Assembly: GCA_022841625.1 (NCBI GenBank)
Contig: JALHRD010000006.1
Coordinates: 115,387-179,386 of the forward strand
DNA from: Xanthobacteraceae bacterium
GTDB taxonomy: Bacteria; Pseudomonadota; Alphaproteobacteria; Rhizobiales; Xanthobacteraceae
Length of the DNA: 64,000 nucleotides
Direction of reading: 5' to 3'
Shown piece by piece: positions 9,250 to 18,406 of the stretch; positions within the stretch are counted from its first letter, which is position 1, and each line of letters starts with the position of its first letter. Position numbers and translations under genes: made by a program. The notes beneath the pieces are model-generated. The model worked only from the letters and a program-made list of their open reading frames with translations, did no database searches and was not told the origin of the DNA.

Positions 9250-10188
9250 TCACCCGCCCGCGCGCTGGACCAGAACCTCAAGCACCATCGCACCAAACAA
9301 GATCAATCCGGCGTCGCGGTTGGACTTGAACAGCCGCAGGCACAAATCCGGTTCGCCAATCCGAAAGCGGCCGATCTGCCACGACAACTGCGCGGCAAAC
9401 GCGAAGAGCCCGATCGAAAACACGATGCCGCCGGCGGCGCCCCAGCCGGCCAGCGCCATCAGCGCCACCGCCAGCGTGTAGAACAAAGCCAGCATCGGCC
9501 GCGTATTCTCGCCGAACAGCAGCGCGGTCGACTTAATCCCGATCAACGCATCGTCTTCACGATCCTGGTGCGCATAGATGGTGTCGTAGCCGATCACCCA
9601 GGCAATCGATCCGGCATACAGCACCAATGCCGGCCAATCGAGCCGGCCGAACAGCGCCGGCCAGCCCATCAGCGCGCCCCAGGAGAATGCCAGGCCGAGC
9701 ACGATCTGCGGCCAATAAGTGATCCGCTTCATGAACGGATAAACCGCCACCACCGCAAGCGACGCCATACCGATGGCGATGGTGAAGCCGTTGAACTGTA
9801 ACAGCACTGCAAGCCCGACCAGCGCCTGCGCGACCAGAAAGCCGGCGGCGGCCGGCACGCTCACTTGACCGGCCGGAATTGGCCGCCCGCGCGTGCGCTC
9901 GACCTTGCCGTCGAGATCGCGGTCGACAATGTCGTTCCAGGTGCAGCCGGCGCCGCGCATGGCAAAGGCGCCAATGAAAAACAGCACAACATGCCAGAGA
10001 TCGACCGGCTGACCGGCGTGCATGGCGGCGAGCCCCGCCGACCACCAGCATGGGATCAACAGCAGCCACGCGCCGATTGGCCGATCAAACCGCGCGAGCC
10101 GCAAATAGGGCTTGAGCCACGCCGGCGCGTGACGATCGACCCAGTTGCCGGTCGAGTCGGCGACGCGCCCAGCCGCCGCCGGCGTCAT
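9250..10188 (-). CDS. ubiA: 4-hydroxybenzoate polyprenyltransferase
   Basis: 312 residues, polytopic membrane protein. The two Asp-rich prenyl-diphosphate/Mg motifs are present: NDIVDRDLDG (85-94) and YDTIYAHQDRED (201-212). Several hydrophobic helices follow at about 44-60, 66-80, 112-135, 137-152 and 162-180. It attaches the polyprenyl tail to 4-hydroxybenzoate in ubiquinone synthesis at the cytoplasmic membrane. Its ATG overlaps the TGA of the upstream secreted-protein gene (ATGA at 10185-10188), so the two are probably translated together. UbiA fits better than related farnesyltransferases because of length and motif spacing. Confidence 0.94.
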   Translation of the reverse strand: MTPAAAGRVADSTGNWVDRHAPAWLKPYLRLARFDRPIGAWLLLIPCWWSAGLAAMHAGQPVDLWHVVLFFIGAFAMRGAGCTWNDIVDRDLDGKVERTRGRPIPAGQVSVPAAAGFLVAQALVGLAVLLQFNGFTIAIGMASLAVVAVYPFMKRITYWPQIVLGLAFSWGALMGWPALFGRLDWPALVLYAGSIAWVIGYDTIYAHQDREDDALIGIKSTALLFGENTRPMLALFYTLAVALMALAGWGAAGGIVFSIGLFAFAAQLSWQIGRFRIGEPDLCLRLFKSNRDAGLILFGAMVLEVLVQRAGG

Positions 10189-10709
10189 GGACGCGCGAAC
10201 GGATTGCCGGTCAGGGTCTCAAAGGTGCCGGCGCCCTTCTTCTGGCTCAGGTCCGGCAGCACCGGCGAGGTTCCGAGCGCGTCGCTCAGCGTCGGGCCGG
10301 TGGGGGCCGGTCCGCGGGCCGCCGCTTCGCAAACCTTGGCGGCAATCTTCTGTACATGGGCCTGGCCGTCCCGCACCTGCTGCACGAGTTGCGGCGGCGC
10401 ACCGCAGGCTGGACCGTCCGCAGCCAGCGCCTTTATCGCCTTGCCGAACCCCGCCACAAAGTTGCGAAACAATTGGCAGGCGGTCTTCACATCCGCCTGG
10501 CGCTCGTTGGCGGCTTGGATGCCCTTGCCATGCTTTTCCAGGCTGTCGACCAATTCCTTGAGCGCGACGCATTGCGGCGGCGGCGCGGCCGGTGGGCCGC
10601 CGAACCCAGGGCTGCCCGGCATTCCTGGCATGCCGCCAAACTGCGCCCCGGCGTGATGGAGCGTGGTACCCACAATCGCGAGCACCAATAGGGCTCGGCA
10701 GATCAACAT
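10185..10709 (-). CDS. Secreted hypothetical protein coupled to ubiA
   Basis: 174 residues from ATG 10709, preceded by GGAGGAAAG. A signal peptide (MLICRALLVLAIVGTTLHHAGA) is followed by a Gly/Met/Pro-rich linker (GGMPGMPGSPGFGG, about 24-45), then a helical domain with four cysteines (CVALKEL, CQLFRNF, CGAPPQ, CEAAARG), enough for two disulfides, and a low-complexity tail. It matches no named family I recognise; similar small periplasmic proteins are common in Bradyrhizobium relatives. The 4-nt overlap with ubiA is the only functional hint. Confidence 0.7.
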   Translation of the reverse strand: MLICRALLVLAIVGTTLHHAGAQFGGMPGMPGSPGFGGPPAAPPPQCVALKELVDSLEKHGKGIQAANERQADVKTACQLFRNFVAGFGKAIKALAADGPACGAPPQLVQQVRDGQAHVQKIAAKVCEAAARGPAPTGPTLSDALGTSPVLPDLSQKKGAGTFETLTGNPFARP

Positions 10710-10939
10710 TGGCTTTCCTCCGCGCCGGGACCGTGAAGCGCCAGCGAATGACCTTACCTCGAAAGCACCGCCCCCGACACACCATATCAGGCTTTGCAAT
10801 GGGGCAATAACACGGCGATGCTGGCCGTTAAGCTTTGTCCGCGGGTTTTAGGTCACCGCGCGCGTTAAGTTTACGCCTCGGCCGCCCGGAACTTCGGGCT
10901 TGGTCGGCCAATTAGCGATATAATGCCGTACAGCACACC

Positions 10940-11698
10940 ATGCCACGCTACGATTTCCACTCACCGCGCCTGTTCGTCGACGCCCCGCTCGCCGCCGGGC
11001 AGCGGCTCGCGCTTGACGCCGCGCAGGCGAATTATCTCCGGAACGTGCTGCGGCTTCGGCCTGGCGACGCCGTGCTGGTTTTCAACGGCCGCGACGGCGA
11101 ATGGCACGCGAGCCTGACCGATGGCGGCAAGCGAACCGGCGCGCTGGCGGTGGGCGAAGCCGCCCGCGCGCAAACGCCGCCCGTCAATCTGCATTATCTG
11201 TTCGCGCCGCTCAAACAGGCCCGCCTCGATTATATGGTGCAGAAGGCGGTCGAGATGGGCGCCTCCTGCCTGCAGCCGGTGTTGATGCAGCACGGCCAGA
11301 TCGCGCGCATCAATCGCGATCGCATGCGCGCCAATGCGATCGAGGCGGCCGAGCAGTGCGGCATTTTGACGATCCCCGACATAGCCGAACCGATCGCGTT
11401 CGATCGCATGATCGCCACGCGCGACCCATCGCGGCTATTGGTGTTTTGCGACGAAGCGGCCGACGTCCGCGATCCGGTCGCGGCGCTGCGCGCGGCACGC
11501 GCGAGCCCGGCGCCGCAACCGCTCGCCGTGCTGATCGGACCGGAAGGCGGCTTCGCCGCGCACGAGCGCGCCGCGCTTTTGGCGCTGCCCAATAGGGTGC
11601 GGCTCGCCCTCGGCCCGCGTATCCTGCGGGCCGATACCGCCGCCGTTGCGGCGCTGGCTCTGGTCGGTGCGGTGTTGGGCGATTGGCGGGACAATTAG
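10940..11698 (+). CDS. rsmE: 16S rRNA (uracil(1498)-N(3))-methyltransferase
   Basis: 252 residues. An N-terminal PUA-like domain (LFVDAPLAAGQRLALDAAQANYLRNVLRLRPGD by segments) precedes the SPOUT methyltransferase domain with KQARLDYMVQKAVEMGA, the SAM-knot motif LIGPEGGFAAHE (198-209) and LGPRILRADTAAVAAL near the C-terminus. It methylates U1498 in the decoding region of 16S rRNA. Divergent from the ubiA-linked gene; hisZ follows on the same strand after 153 nt, probably as a separate unit. Confidence 0.94.
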   Translation: MPRYDFHSPRLFVDAPLAAGQRLALDAAQANYLRNVLRLRPGDAVLVFNGRDGEWHASLTDGGKRTGALAVGEAARAQTPPVNLHYLFAPLKQARLDYMVQKAVEMGASCLQPVLMQHGQIARINRDRMRANAIEAAEQCGILTIPDIAEPIAFDRMIATRDPSRLLVFCDEAADVRDPVAALRAARASPAPQPLAVLIGPEGGFAAHERAALLALPNRVRLALGPRILRADTAAVAALALVGAVLGDWRDN

Positions 11699-11851
11699 AC
11701 AGTTAACCATTCCGCGCCCCGGCCCCGGACACCGGCGCTTTCCGTTAAGCGCGCCCTGCTATGGTCGTCGAAATCTCCCGCTGAACCATGCTACATCGCA
11801 GCGCTACCAATAGGTTTAAGCTGCCCAACCGATGTAACGGCCTCATGTGAG

Positions 11852-13000
11852 ATGACGCGCGCTGCGACCATATCTCAGCCGACCGAACCCGACGCGCGGG
11901 CTGAAGCGCTGGTGGCGGCCTATGCGCGCGCCGGCTATCGACGCGTGCTGCCGGCGCTGATTCAGCCGGCCGAGCCGTTTCTCGACCTGTCGGGCGAAGA
12001 GATCCGTCAGCGCATGTTCCTGACCTCCGACCGGCACGGCAAGGAACTGTGCCTGCGGCCGGATTTCACCATCGCGGTATCGCGCGATTATCTGGCCTCG
12101 GCCGACGCTGGCCGGGCGACGGGTTTCTGCTATCTCGGCCCGATCTTCCGGCAGGGCGATGACGGGCCGAACGAATTCCTGCAAGCTGGCGCCGAATCCT
12201 TCGGCCGCAGCGACACCGCGGCCGCCGACGCCGAGATGCTGGCGCTGGGGCTCGAAGCCGCCGCCGCGTTCGGCGTGCCGACCCCGGAAATCCGCATGGG
12301 CGACGTCGGCCTGTTCACCGCACTGGTGGAGAGCCTCGATCTGGCGCCGGCATGGAAGCGCCGCCTGGTCAAGGATTTCAATCGCGCCGGACGGCTCGAG
12401 CGCGACCTCGATGTGCTCGCGGTCAATGCCGGCGCCGCCAATGCCGAATACGAAGGTGTGCTGGCGGCAATGGCGCGCTCCGAACCAAAGGCCGCGCAAG
12501 CGCTGGTGATCGATCTGCTGTCGATCGCCGGCATCAACGCAATTGGCGGCCGTTCGATCGAAGAAATCGCCGACCGTTTTCTTGAACAGGCCGCGCTCGG
12601 CGCCCAGGCGTCGCTGCCGCGCGAACTCGTGCTGCTGATCGAACGCTTCCTGTGGATCACCGGCAATCCCGGCAAAGTCGCAGCCGACCTGCGCGCACTC
12701 GCCAAGGACGCCAATCTCAAGCTCGATGCCGCCGTCGAACTGTTCGAGAGCCGCACCCAATTGCTCGCAGCACGCGGCGTCGACACCGGCCGCATCCACT
12801 TCTCGACGCGGTTCTTTATCGGGCTCGACTATTACACCGGCTTCGAGTTCCGGCTGCACGATGACCGCCACGACGCGCCACTGGTCGCCGGCGGCCGCTA
12901 TGACAAATTGCTGAGCCGGCTCGGCAGCCCGACGCCGATCCCGGCGGTCGGCTTCGGCGTGTGGATCGAGCGGCTCGCCGCCAGCGGGAGGCCGGCATGA
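11852..13000 (+). CDS. hisZ: ATP phosphoribosyltransferase regulatory subunit
   Basis: 382 residues. It has class II aminoacyl-tRNA-synthetase-like sequence ([25 protein letters not shown] by segments, [46 protein letters not shown]) without a synthetase anticodon domain, the pattern of HisZ. It forms a complex with HisG and transmits histidine feedback inhibition in the first step of histidine synthesis. Its TGA overlaps the ATG of hisG (12997-13000), so the subunits are translationally coupled. Confidence 0.93.
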   Translation: MTRAATISQPTEPDARAEALVAAYARAGYRRVLPALIQPAEPFLDLSGEEIRQRMFLTSDRHGKELCLRPDFTIAVSRDYLASADAGRATGFCYLGPIFRQGDDGPNEFLQAGAESFGRSDTAAADAEMLALGLEAAAAFGVPTPEIRMGDVGLFTALVESLDLAPAWKRRLVKDFNRAGRLERDLDVLAVNAGAANAEYEGVLAAMARSEPKAAQALVIDLLSIAGINAIGGRSIEEIADRFLEQAALGAQASLPRELVLLIERFLWITGNPGKVAADLRALAKDANLKLDAAVELFESRTQLLAARGVDTGRIHFSTRFFIGLDYYTGFEFRLHDDRHDAPLVAGGRYDKLLSRLGSPTPIPAVGFGVWIERLAASGRPA

Positions 13001-13974
13001 ACGGCCCGCTCATCATCGCGGTGCCGGCCAAGGGCCGGCTGCAAGAACACACCGATGCGTTTTTCGCGCGCGCCGGGCTTGAACTGGTCAAGCCGCGCGG
13101 CGAACGCGACTATCGCGGCACCGTCAAAGGGCTCGACGGCGTCGAGGTGGCTTATCTGTCGGCGTCGGAGATTACCCTGCTGCTGGCGCAAGGCGCGGTG
13201 CATTTCGGCGTCACCGGCGAAGACCTCGTGCGCGAGGAGATGCTCGATCCCGACGCCAAGGTGGTGTTTATCGAACCGCTCGGGTTCGGCGACGCCAATG
13301 TGATCGTCGCGGTGCCACAGGCCTGGATCGACGTGCGCAGCATGGCCGATCTCGACGATGTGGCGACCGCGTTCCGCATCAAGCACGACCGCAAGATGCG
13401 GGTCGCGACCAAATATCTCAACCTGACCCGCGGATTCTTCTCCCAGCACGGCATCACCGACTACCGGCTTGTTGAAAGCGCCGGCGCCACCGAAGCCGCG
13501 CCCGCCACCGGCACCGCCGAATTGATCGTCGACATCACCTCGACCGGATCGACGCTCGCCGCTAATGGCCTCAAGATCGTCGACGATGGCGTGATCCTGC
13601 GCTCGCAGGCCAATCTCATTGCTTCGCGTAGTGCAAAATGGAACGACGACACCCGCGACCGCGCGCGCGACGTGCTCGACCGCATCGCCGCGCAGGCGCG
13701 CGCCCGCGCCTTCCGCGAAGTGCGCGCGCGCTTTGCCAATTGCAATGATGCGCTGCTGGCCGAGGCGCGCGAGCGCTTCGGCGTCGTCGCCCCGCTTGGC
13801 GGACCGACCTCGTCGGGTATGCTGACCCTGCACTGCCCGCCGGCGCGGGTGCATGCATTGGCGAGTTTCCTGCGCGATAAAGGCGCGGCCGGTGTAACCG
13901 TTACCGGCCTCGATTATGTGTTCGGGCGCGACAATCCGCTCTATGCCAAGCTTGAGGCCGGGCTGAAGCGCTGA
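12997..13974 (+). CDS. hisG: ATP phosphoribosyltransferase catalytic subunit
   Basis: 325 residues from ATG 12997. The N-terminus [22 protein letters not shown] and the phosphate loop [17 protein letters not shown] are HisG hallmarks. The protein condenses ATP and PRPP. A C-terminal part of about 80-90 residues ([31 protein letters not shown]) resembles the ACT-like regulatory region of long HisG proteins, although HisZ, normally paired with the short form, is encoded just upstream. GC-rich codon use matches neighbours. Confidence 0.93.
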   Translation: MNGPLIIAVPAKGRLQEHTDAFFARAGLELVKPRGERDYRGTVKGLDGVEVAYLSASEITLLLAQGAVHFGVTGEDLVREEMLDPDAKVVFIEPLGFGDANVIVAVPQAWIDVRSMADLDDVATAFRIKHDRKMRVATKYLNLTRGFFSQHGITDYRLVESAGATEAAPATGTAELIVDITSTGSTLAANGLKIVDDGVILRSQANLIASRSAKWNDDTRDRARDVLDRIAAQARARAFREVRARFANCNDALLAEARERFGVVAPLGGPTSSGMLTLHCPPARVHALASFLRDKGAAGVTVTGLDYVFGRDNPLYAKLEAGLKR

Positions 13975-14125
13975 GCGCGGCCGCGCGCCGCGCAGCCCTC
14001 CTTTGTCCGGCCGGCAATGGACTCGCGCCAATCCTCCCGGTAATTGTTACGCAGGCGTCAGCAATTCGGCTCCTGCTCGCGTGCCCTCGCAGGCGCAATA
14101 ATATCCAATCGCGCCGGGTTTTCCG

Positions 14126-15337
14126 TTGACGACAGCAAGCATCGAGACACGCACCTCCTGGATCATCGCGACCGTATCGGTCGTGCTGCTCGCCACCTCG
14201 TTTGGCGGGTTGTGGATCACCGCGGTCGGCCTAAAGACGATTGCCGCCGATTTCGACGGCGCGCGTTCGGTTCCTTCGCTGGCGAGTTCGCTCGGCTGGC
14301 TCGGCACCGCGGTCGGCGGCGTGATCATGGGGCGGATCGCCGACCGCTATGGCATCCACTGGACTGTGACGTTCGGTTCGCTGTCGCTCGGCATCGGGCT
14401 TTACATCTCGACGCTCGGCGAGGCCTGGCAGCTTTACGTCGGTCACGGCCTGTTCATGGGACTGCTCGGCAATGCCGGGCTCAACGCGCCGCTTTACGTC
14501 TATATCAGCCGCTGGTTTGACCGCCGCCGCGGTTCGGCGCTGGCGCTGATCTCAAGCGCGGCCTATATCGCTGGCGCGTTCTGGCCGACGATTTTCGAGC
14601 GCGCGATTGCGCATTACGGCTGGCGCACCACCATGATCGCCTATGGCGTGTTTCAGATCGCGGTGATTTTACCCTTGGCGCTCGCCTTCCTGCGGCCGCC
14701 GCCGGAACTGCCGACAATCGCCGCTGGCGCGGGCCATGCCGGCGCCACAACGAAAGTGCTGGGCTGGCCACCGAATCTGGTATTCGCCATGCTGGCGGCT
14801 GCTGCGTTCCTGTGCTGCGTGACCATGTCGATGCCGCAGGCGCATCTGGTGGCGTTCTGCACCGATCTTGGAATTTCGGCATCGCACGGCGCTGCCATGC
14901 TGTCGCTGCTGTTGGCGGCGGGATTCTTGAGCCGGCAGGGCTGGGGCTTGGTCTCCGACCGGATCGGCGGGTTGCCGACCATCCTGATCAGCTCAATGCT
15001 GCAAGCGCTCGCCATGGCCGCCTTCTTGACCACCCAGGACGAAGCCGGATTGTTCGCGGTCGCGGGTGCCTTCGGCATCGGCTTTAGCGCACTCATTCCC
15101 GCATACGTACTGGCGGTGCGCGAATATTTCCCCGCGCATGAGGCGCATTGGCGGGTGCCGACGCTGTTATTGTTGAGTGGCACCGGCATGGCCGCAGGCA
15201 GTTGGCTCGCGGGCGCGATGTATGATTATTTCGGCTATTACGCGCCGGCATTCGCGGCCGGCGTCGGCTTTAATCTGCTCAATCTCGTGGTGATCGCGAC
15301 CCTGGTGGTCAGAAAGCGCTCGCTCACTCCGGCTTGA
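14126..15337 (+). CDS. Major facilitator superfamily transporter
   Basis: 403 residues with about twelve hydrophobic segments. The loop between helices 2 and 3 has the MFS motif GRIADRYGIHW, and the second half opens with GWGLVSDRIGGLPTI, its internal repeat. The central loop (about 185-205) is short and not charged. The start is TTG 14126, chosen because MTTASIETRTSW leads directly into helix 1; the ribosome site is weak. The 3' end overlaps the convergent Bug gene by 14 nt. Substrate unknown; overall pattern fits the monocarboxylate/oxalate:formate-like branch only loosely. Confidence 0.85.
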   Translation: MTTASIETRTSWIIATVSVVLLATSFGGLWITAVGLKTIAADFDGARSVPSLASSLGWLGTAVGGVIMGRIADRYGIHWTVTFGSLSLGIGLYISTLGEAWQLYVGHGLFMGLLGNAGLNAPLYVYISRWFDRRRGSALALISSAAYIAGAFWPTIFERAIAHYGWRTTMIAYGVFQIAVILPLALAFLRPPPELPTIAAGAGHAGATTKVLGWPPNLVFAMLAAAAFLCCVTMSMPQAHLVAFCTDLGISASHGAAMLSLLLAAGFLSRQGWGLVSDRIGGLPTILISSMLQALAMAAFLTTQDEAGLFAVAGAFGIGFSALIPAYVLAVREYFPAHEAHWRVPTLLLLSGTGMAAGSWLAGAMYDYFGYYAPAFAAGVGFNLLNLVVIATLVVRKRSLTPA

Positions 15338-16313
15338 TGCCAGCCTTGCGAATGATCGGCCACCATTTGTCGACCTCAGCCTTATGCCAAACCGCTAGTG
15401 CCTGCGGCGTCTGCTGATCGCGCGCGGGAACCTCAAGACCGAGATCGTTGAGGCGCTTGCCGACTGCCGGATCGGCCATCGCTTCGACCGCCGCCGCGTT
15501 CAATCGCGCGATGATTTCCCGCGGCGTGCCCTTGGGGACCCACAGCCCGTTCCACAGCACCATATGGAAGCCCGGCAGTCCGGCCTCCTCGGCGGTGGGA
15601 ATATCGGGAGCCGCCGGCAACCGCTTGCTGTCGGTGACCGCATAGGCACGGATTCGCCCGCCGCGAATCTGCTGCATCGAGTTCGACGCCTGATCGACAA
15701 TAATATCGATCTGTCCGCTGACCAGATCGGTCAGCGCCGGCGCTGTGCCGCGATACGGCACGTATTGCAGGCGCAGGCCGGTGAGCGTTTCCAGATAGAC
15801 GCCGGCAATATGCGAACCGGAACCGGCGCCGGCGGTGCCGGCCGTCGCCTTGTCGGGATTGGCTTTGAGCCAGGCCAGCAGCTCCTTGAGATTGGTCGCC
15901 GGCAGCGTGCCGCGGCTCACCACCACCATCGGATTGCTCGGCAGCATCGTCACCGGCTCAAGATCGGTAAGCATGTCATAGGGCAGCGCATAGATCGCGC
16001 CATTGGCGACATGGGTGCCGAGATGTCCAAAGCTTAGGGTATAGCCGTCCGGCGCGGCCTTCACCGCGCGACCGACCGCAATCGAGCCAGCCGCGCCGGT
16101 GACGTTCTCGACCACGAAGGATTGGCCGAGCGCCGCCTTCATGCGTTCGCCCATGATGCGCGCCAGCGCATCGGACGGTCCGCCGGCGGCGAACGGCACG
16201 ATGATGGTGATCGGCTTGGTTGGATAGGTCTGCGCGGCGGCGGCACCGGCAATAATCGACACGGCGGCAACCGACATCGCCGCAACCGCCGATAAAGATG
16301 AAAGCGTCCTCAT
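15324..16313 (-). CDS. Bug-family tripartite tricarboxylate receptor (1 of 3 in tandem)
   Basis: 329 residues from ATG 16313, preceded by GAGGGAGGG. A signal peptide ending AAAQ is followed by YPTKPITIIVPFAAGGPSDA, the Bug family opening in which the AGG(P)SD loop clamps the ligand carboxylate. VENVTGAAGSIAVG and LQYVPYRGTAPALTDLVSG are further hallmarks. It binds a periplasmic carboxylate. It is third in a leftward series of three receptors starting at 18362, and no TctA/TctB genes accompany them. Convergent 14-nt overlap with the MFS gene. Confidence 0.9.
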   Translation of the reverse strand: MRTLSSLSAVAAMSVAAVSIIAGAAAAQTYPTKPITIIVPFAAGGPSDALARIMGERMKAALGQSFVVENVTGAAGSIAVGRAVKAAPDGYTLSFGHLGTHVANGAIYALPYDMLTDLEPVTMLPSNPMVVVSRGTLPATNLKELLAWLKANPDKATAGTAGAGSGSHIAGVYLETLTGLRLQYVPYRGTAPALTDLVSGQIDIIVDQASNSMQQIRGGRIRAYAVTDSKRLPAAPDIPTAEEAGLPGFHMVLWNGLWVPKGTPREIIARLNAAAVEAMADPAVGKRLNDLGLEVPARDQQTPQALAVWHKAEVDKWWPIIRKAGIKPE

Positions 16314-16360
16314 GTGCCCCTCCCTCGATGCCGTCAGCCCGGCACGATCGTGTACGGACA

Positions 16361-17341
16361 TCATTGTTGGTCAGGCTTGATGCCCGCCGCCTTGATGATC
16401 GGCCACCACTTGTCGGCCTCGGCGCGGCGCAACGCACCGAGCGCGACCGACGTCTGCTCCGCCGGTGGCGGAACGATCTGGCCGAGTTCGGCAAGCTTGG
16501 CGCGCACGCCTTGGTCCGCCAGCGCTGCACGCGCGGCGACGTTGAACCGACCGACTATCTCCTGTGGCGTGTCCTTAGGCGCCCACAACGCTTGCCAGAA
16601 CGACAGGTGAAATCCCGGCAATCCCGCTTCGTCGGCGGTCGGAATCTCCTGGGCGGAGGGCAGCCGTACCGGCGCCATGATGGCATAGGCCCGAACCTTG
16701 CCGCTGCGCACCAGCGGCAGCGAGGCGCCACTCGGCGCCAGGCACATCACGTCGACCTGTCCGCCGACCAAGTCCTGGATCGCCGGCGCCGCGCCGCGAT
16801 AGGGCACGAAGATCCACTTGCTGGCGATGGTTTGCTGCAAATACAGACCGCATAAATGCGACAGCGTGCCGGAACCGATGAAGCCCTGCGACACCTTATC
16901 CTGATTGACCCTGAGCCAGGCGACCAGTTCGGTCAGCGACTGCGCCGGCACCGAGCTGCGCGACAACACCAACAGCGGGCTCGCGACCAGAAGCGCAATC
17001 GGTTCAAAATCCGTCATCACGTCGTAGGTCAGCGGGTAGACCGCGCCATTGAGAACCTGCGTGCCGACGTCGCCGATACCGATAGTATAGCCATTCGGCG
17101 TTGCGCGCGCGAGCCGGCCGAGGGCGATGCTGCCACCGGCGCCGCTGACATTCTCGATGACAAAGGGTTGCCCGAGCGTAAGGCGCATATGGTCGGTGAC
17201 CACCCGCGCAACCTGGTCCACCGGCCCGCCCGGCGGATATGGCACGATCATGCTGACCGGACGGGACGGAAACGATTGCGCGGCAGCGCTTGCGATGCCC
17301 AGGGCGATAGCGCAGAGCGTAGCAGCGATAAGCCTGCCCAT
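16361..17341 (-). CDS. Bug-family tripartite tricarboxylate receptor (2 of 3 in tandem)
   Basis: 326 residues from ATG 17341, which avoids overlap with the preceding gene. The signal peptide (MGRLIAATLCAIALGIASAAA) is followed by FPSRPVSMIVPYPPGGPVDQ, then IENVSGAGGSIALG, WIFVPYRGAAPAIQDLVGG and LWAPKDTPQEIV, standard Bug positions. Compared with copy 1 it has PPGGPVDQ in place of AAGGPSDA in the ligand loop, so a different ligand is likely. 47 nt separate it from the next receptor and 10 nt from the previous one, consistent with one transcript. Confidence 0.9.
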   Translation of the reverse strand: MGRLIAATLCAIALGIASAAAQSFPSRPVSMIVPYPPGGPVDQVARVVTDHMRLTLGQPFVIENVSGAGGSIALGRLARATPNGYTIGIGDVGTQVLNGAVYPLTYDVMTDFEPIALLVASPLLVLSRSSVPAQSLTELVAWLRVNQDKVSQGFIGSGTLSHLCGLYLQQTIASKWIFVPYRGAAPAIQDLVGGQVDVMCLAPSGASLPLVRSGKVRAYAIMAPVRLPSAQEIPTADEAGLPGFHLSFWQALWAPKDTPQEIVGRFNVAARAALADQGVRAKLAELGQIVPPPAEQTSVALGALRRAEADKWWPIIKAAGIKPDQQ

Positions 17342-17351
17342 GACATTCGCC

Positions 17352-18362
17352 CTATTTCTTTTGCGCAGCGGCAACCGCTTCCGCGACCGGCTTCCAGACC
17401 CGCTGCTGCTCCTGAATGAAGGCGGTGAGTTGCTCGGGCGTCATCGGCTGCACGTAACTGCCGATCGTCGCCAGTTTGGACTGTACCTCTTTGTCATCGA
17501 GCGCGGTGCGCAAGTCGGCGCTGACTTTGCGCACGATGGCATCCGAAGTACCCAGCGGCGCAACCAGCACGTTCCAGCCGCCGGCGAAGAAGCCGGGCAG
17601 CGTTTCGGCGACCGTCGGCAAATCTGGAAATTCTGGCAGCCGCGTGGCGGTGCCGACCGCGATGCCCTTGAGCGCCCCGCTCTGCATTCCCGGCGCAACG
17701 CCGCCATAGCCGTCAAGCACAATGGCGACACGACCGGCGATCAGGTCGCTGAGCGCCTGACTGGGCCCGCCGGCATAGGGAATCATCTGCAGTTTGATGC
17801 CGGCCCTGAGCTGCAACAGCTCCATGGTCAAATGCGTGATCCGGCCGACGCCGGTGGTCGCATAGGAGATGTCGCCCGGCCGCTGCTTGGCCTGCGCAAT
17901 CAGGTCGGCGATCGAATTGATACCGACTTTCGGCGATGCCGCGATGAACATCGGCTGCTGGCTGACAAAACCGATCGGTAGAAAATCGCGCGGCACCTCG
18001 ATCGGCAGATTGGCCGGAACGCCGGGCGCGCCGGCCAGCGCGGTGAAGGTCGATGCCGCGGCAAACGACAGCGTGTAACCATCATTCGGCGATTGCGCGG
18101 CGACCCGCGCCGCGATCGAACCGCCGGCGCCGGGATGGTTGAGCGCCAGCACTTGTTGATTCCAGATACGGCTCAGGCGCTCGGCGAGCACCCGCAACGC
18201 CACGTCGGTCGCGCTGCCGGGCGCGGAATCGACAATGATCCGGACCGGCTTATTCGGGAAATCGCCCTGCGCAAAGGCGCTGCGTTCGGCCATGGCGGAC
18301 ATCAGCCCGGCACAGGCCGCAAGCGCGCATGTCCCCATGAAACGACGCGCGAATCTTGGCAT
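17352..18362 (-). CDS. Bug-family tripartite tricarboxylate receptor (3 of 3 in tandem, first transcribed)
   Basis: 336 residues from ATG 18362 with GGGAGG seven bases upstream. A signal peptide ends near SAFAQ. The ligand loop is VDSAPGSATDV rather than the usual AGGxxD, the most divergent of the three copies. ALNHPGAGGSIAARVAAQ and MIPYAGGPSQALSDLIAG keep the family frame. It starts 44 nt after the threonine synthase stop on the same strand, so the four genes may form one operon. Confidence 0.88.
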   Translation of the reverse strand: MPRFARRFMGTCALAACAGLMSAMAERSAFAQGDFPNKPVRIIVDSAPGSATDVALRVLAERLSRIWNQQVLALNHPGAGGSIAARVAAQSPNDGYTLSFAAASTFTALAGAPGVPANLPIEVPRDFLPIGFVSQQPMFIAASPKVGINSIADLIAQAKQRPGDISYATTGVGRITHLTMELLQLRAGIKLQMIPYAGGPSQALSDLIAGRVAIVLDGYGGVAPGMQSGALKGIAVGTATRLPEFPDLPTVAETLPGFFAGGWNVLVAPLGTSDAIVRKVSADLRTALDDKEVQSKLATIGSYVQPMTPEQLTAFIQEQQRVWKPVAEAVAAAQKK

Positions 18363-18406
18363 TTTCACCTCCCAGACAATCAATCGATGTTTGGTCGATT
18401 GTCAGC

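Noticed and set aside
9237..9252. 16-bp perfect palindrome TGAGGCCGCGGCCTCA holding the stop codons of two convergent genes
   Set aside because: Real, but short, GC-rich and without T-run; probably a chance of two TGA stops in GC-rich DNA rather than an element.
11703..11710. TTAACCAT, resembling a CtrA half-site; another at 54550-54557
   Set aside because: Single half-sites without the paired TTAA spacing; too common to claim regulation.
11843..12871. 342-codon open frame antisense to hisZ
   Set aside because: Mirror of the HisZ coding frame, no recognisable domain.
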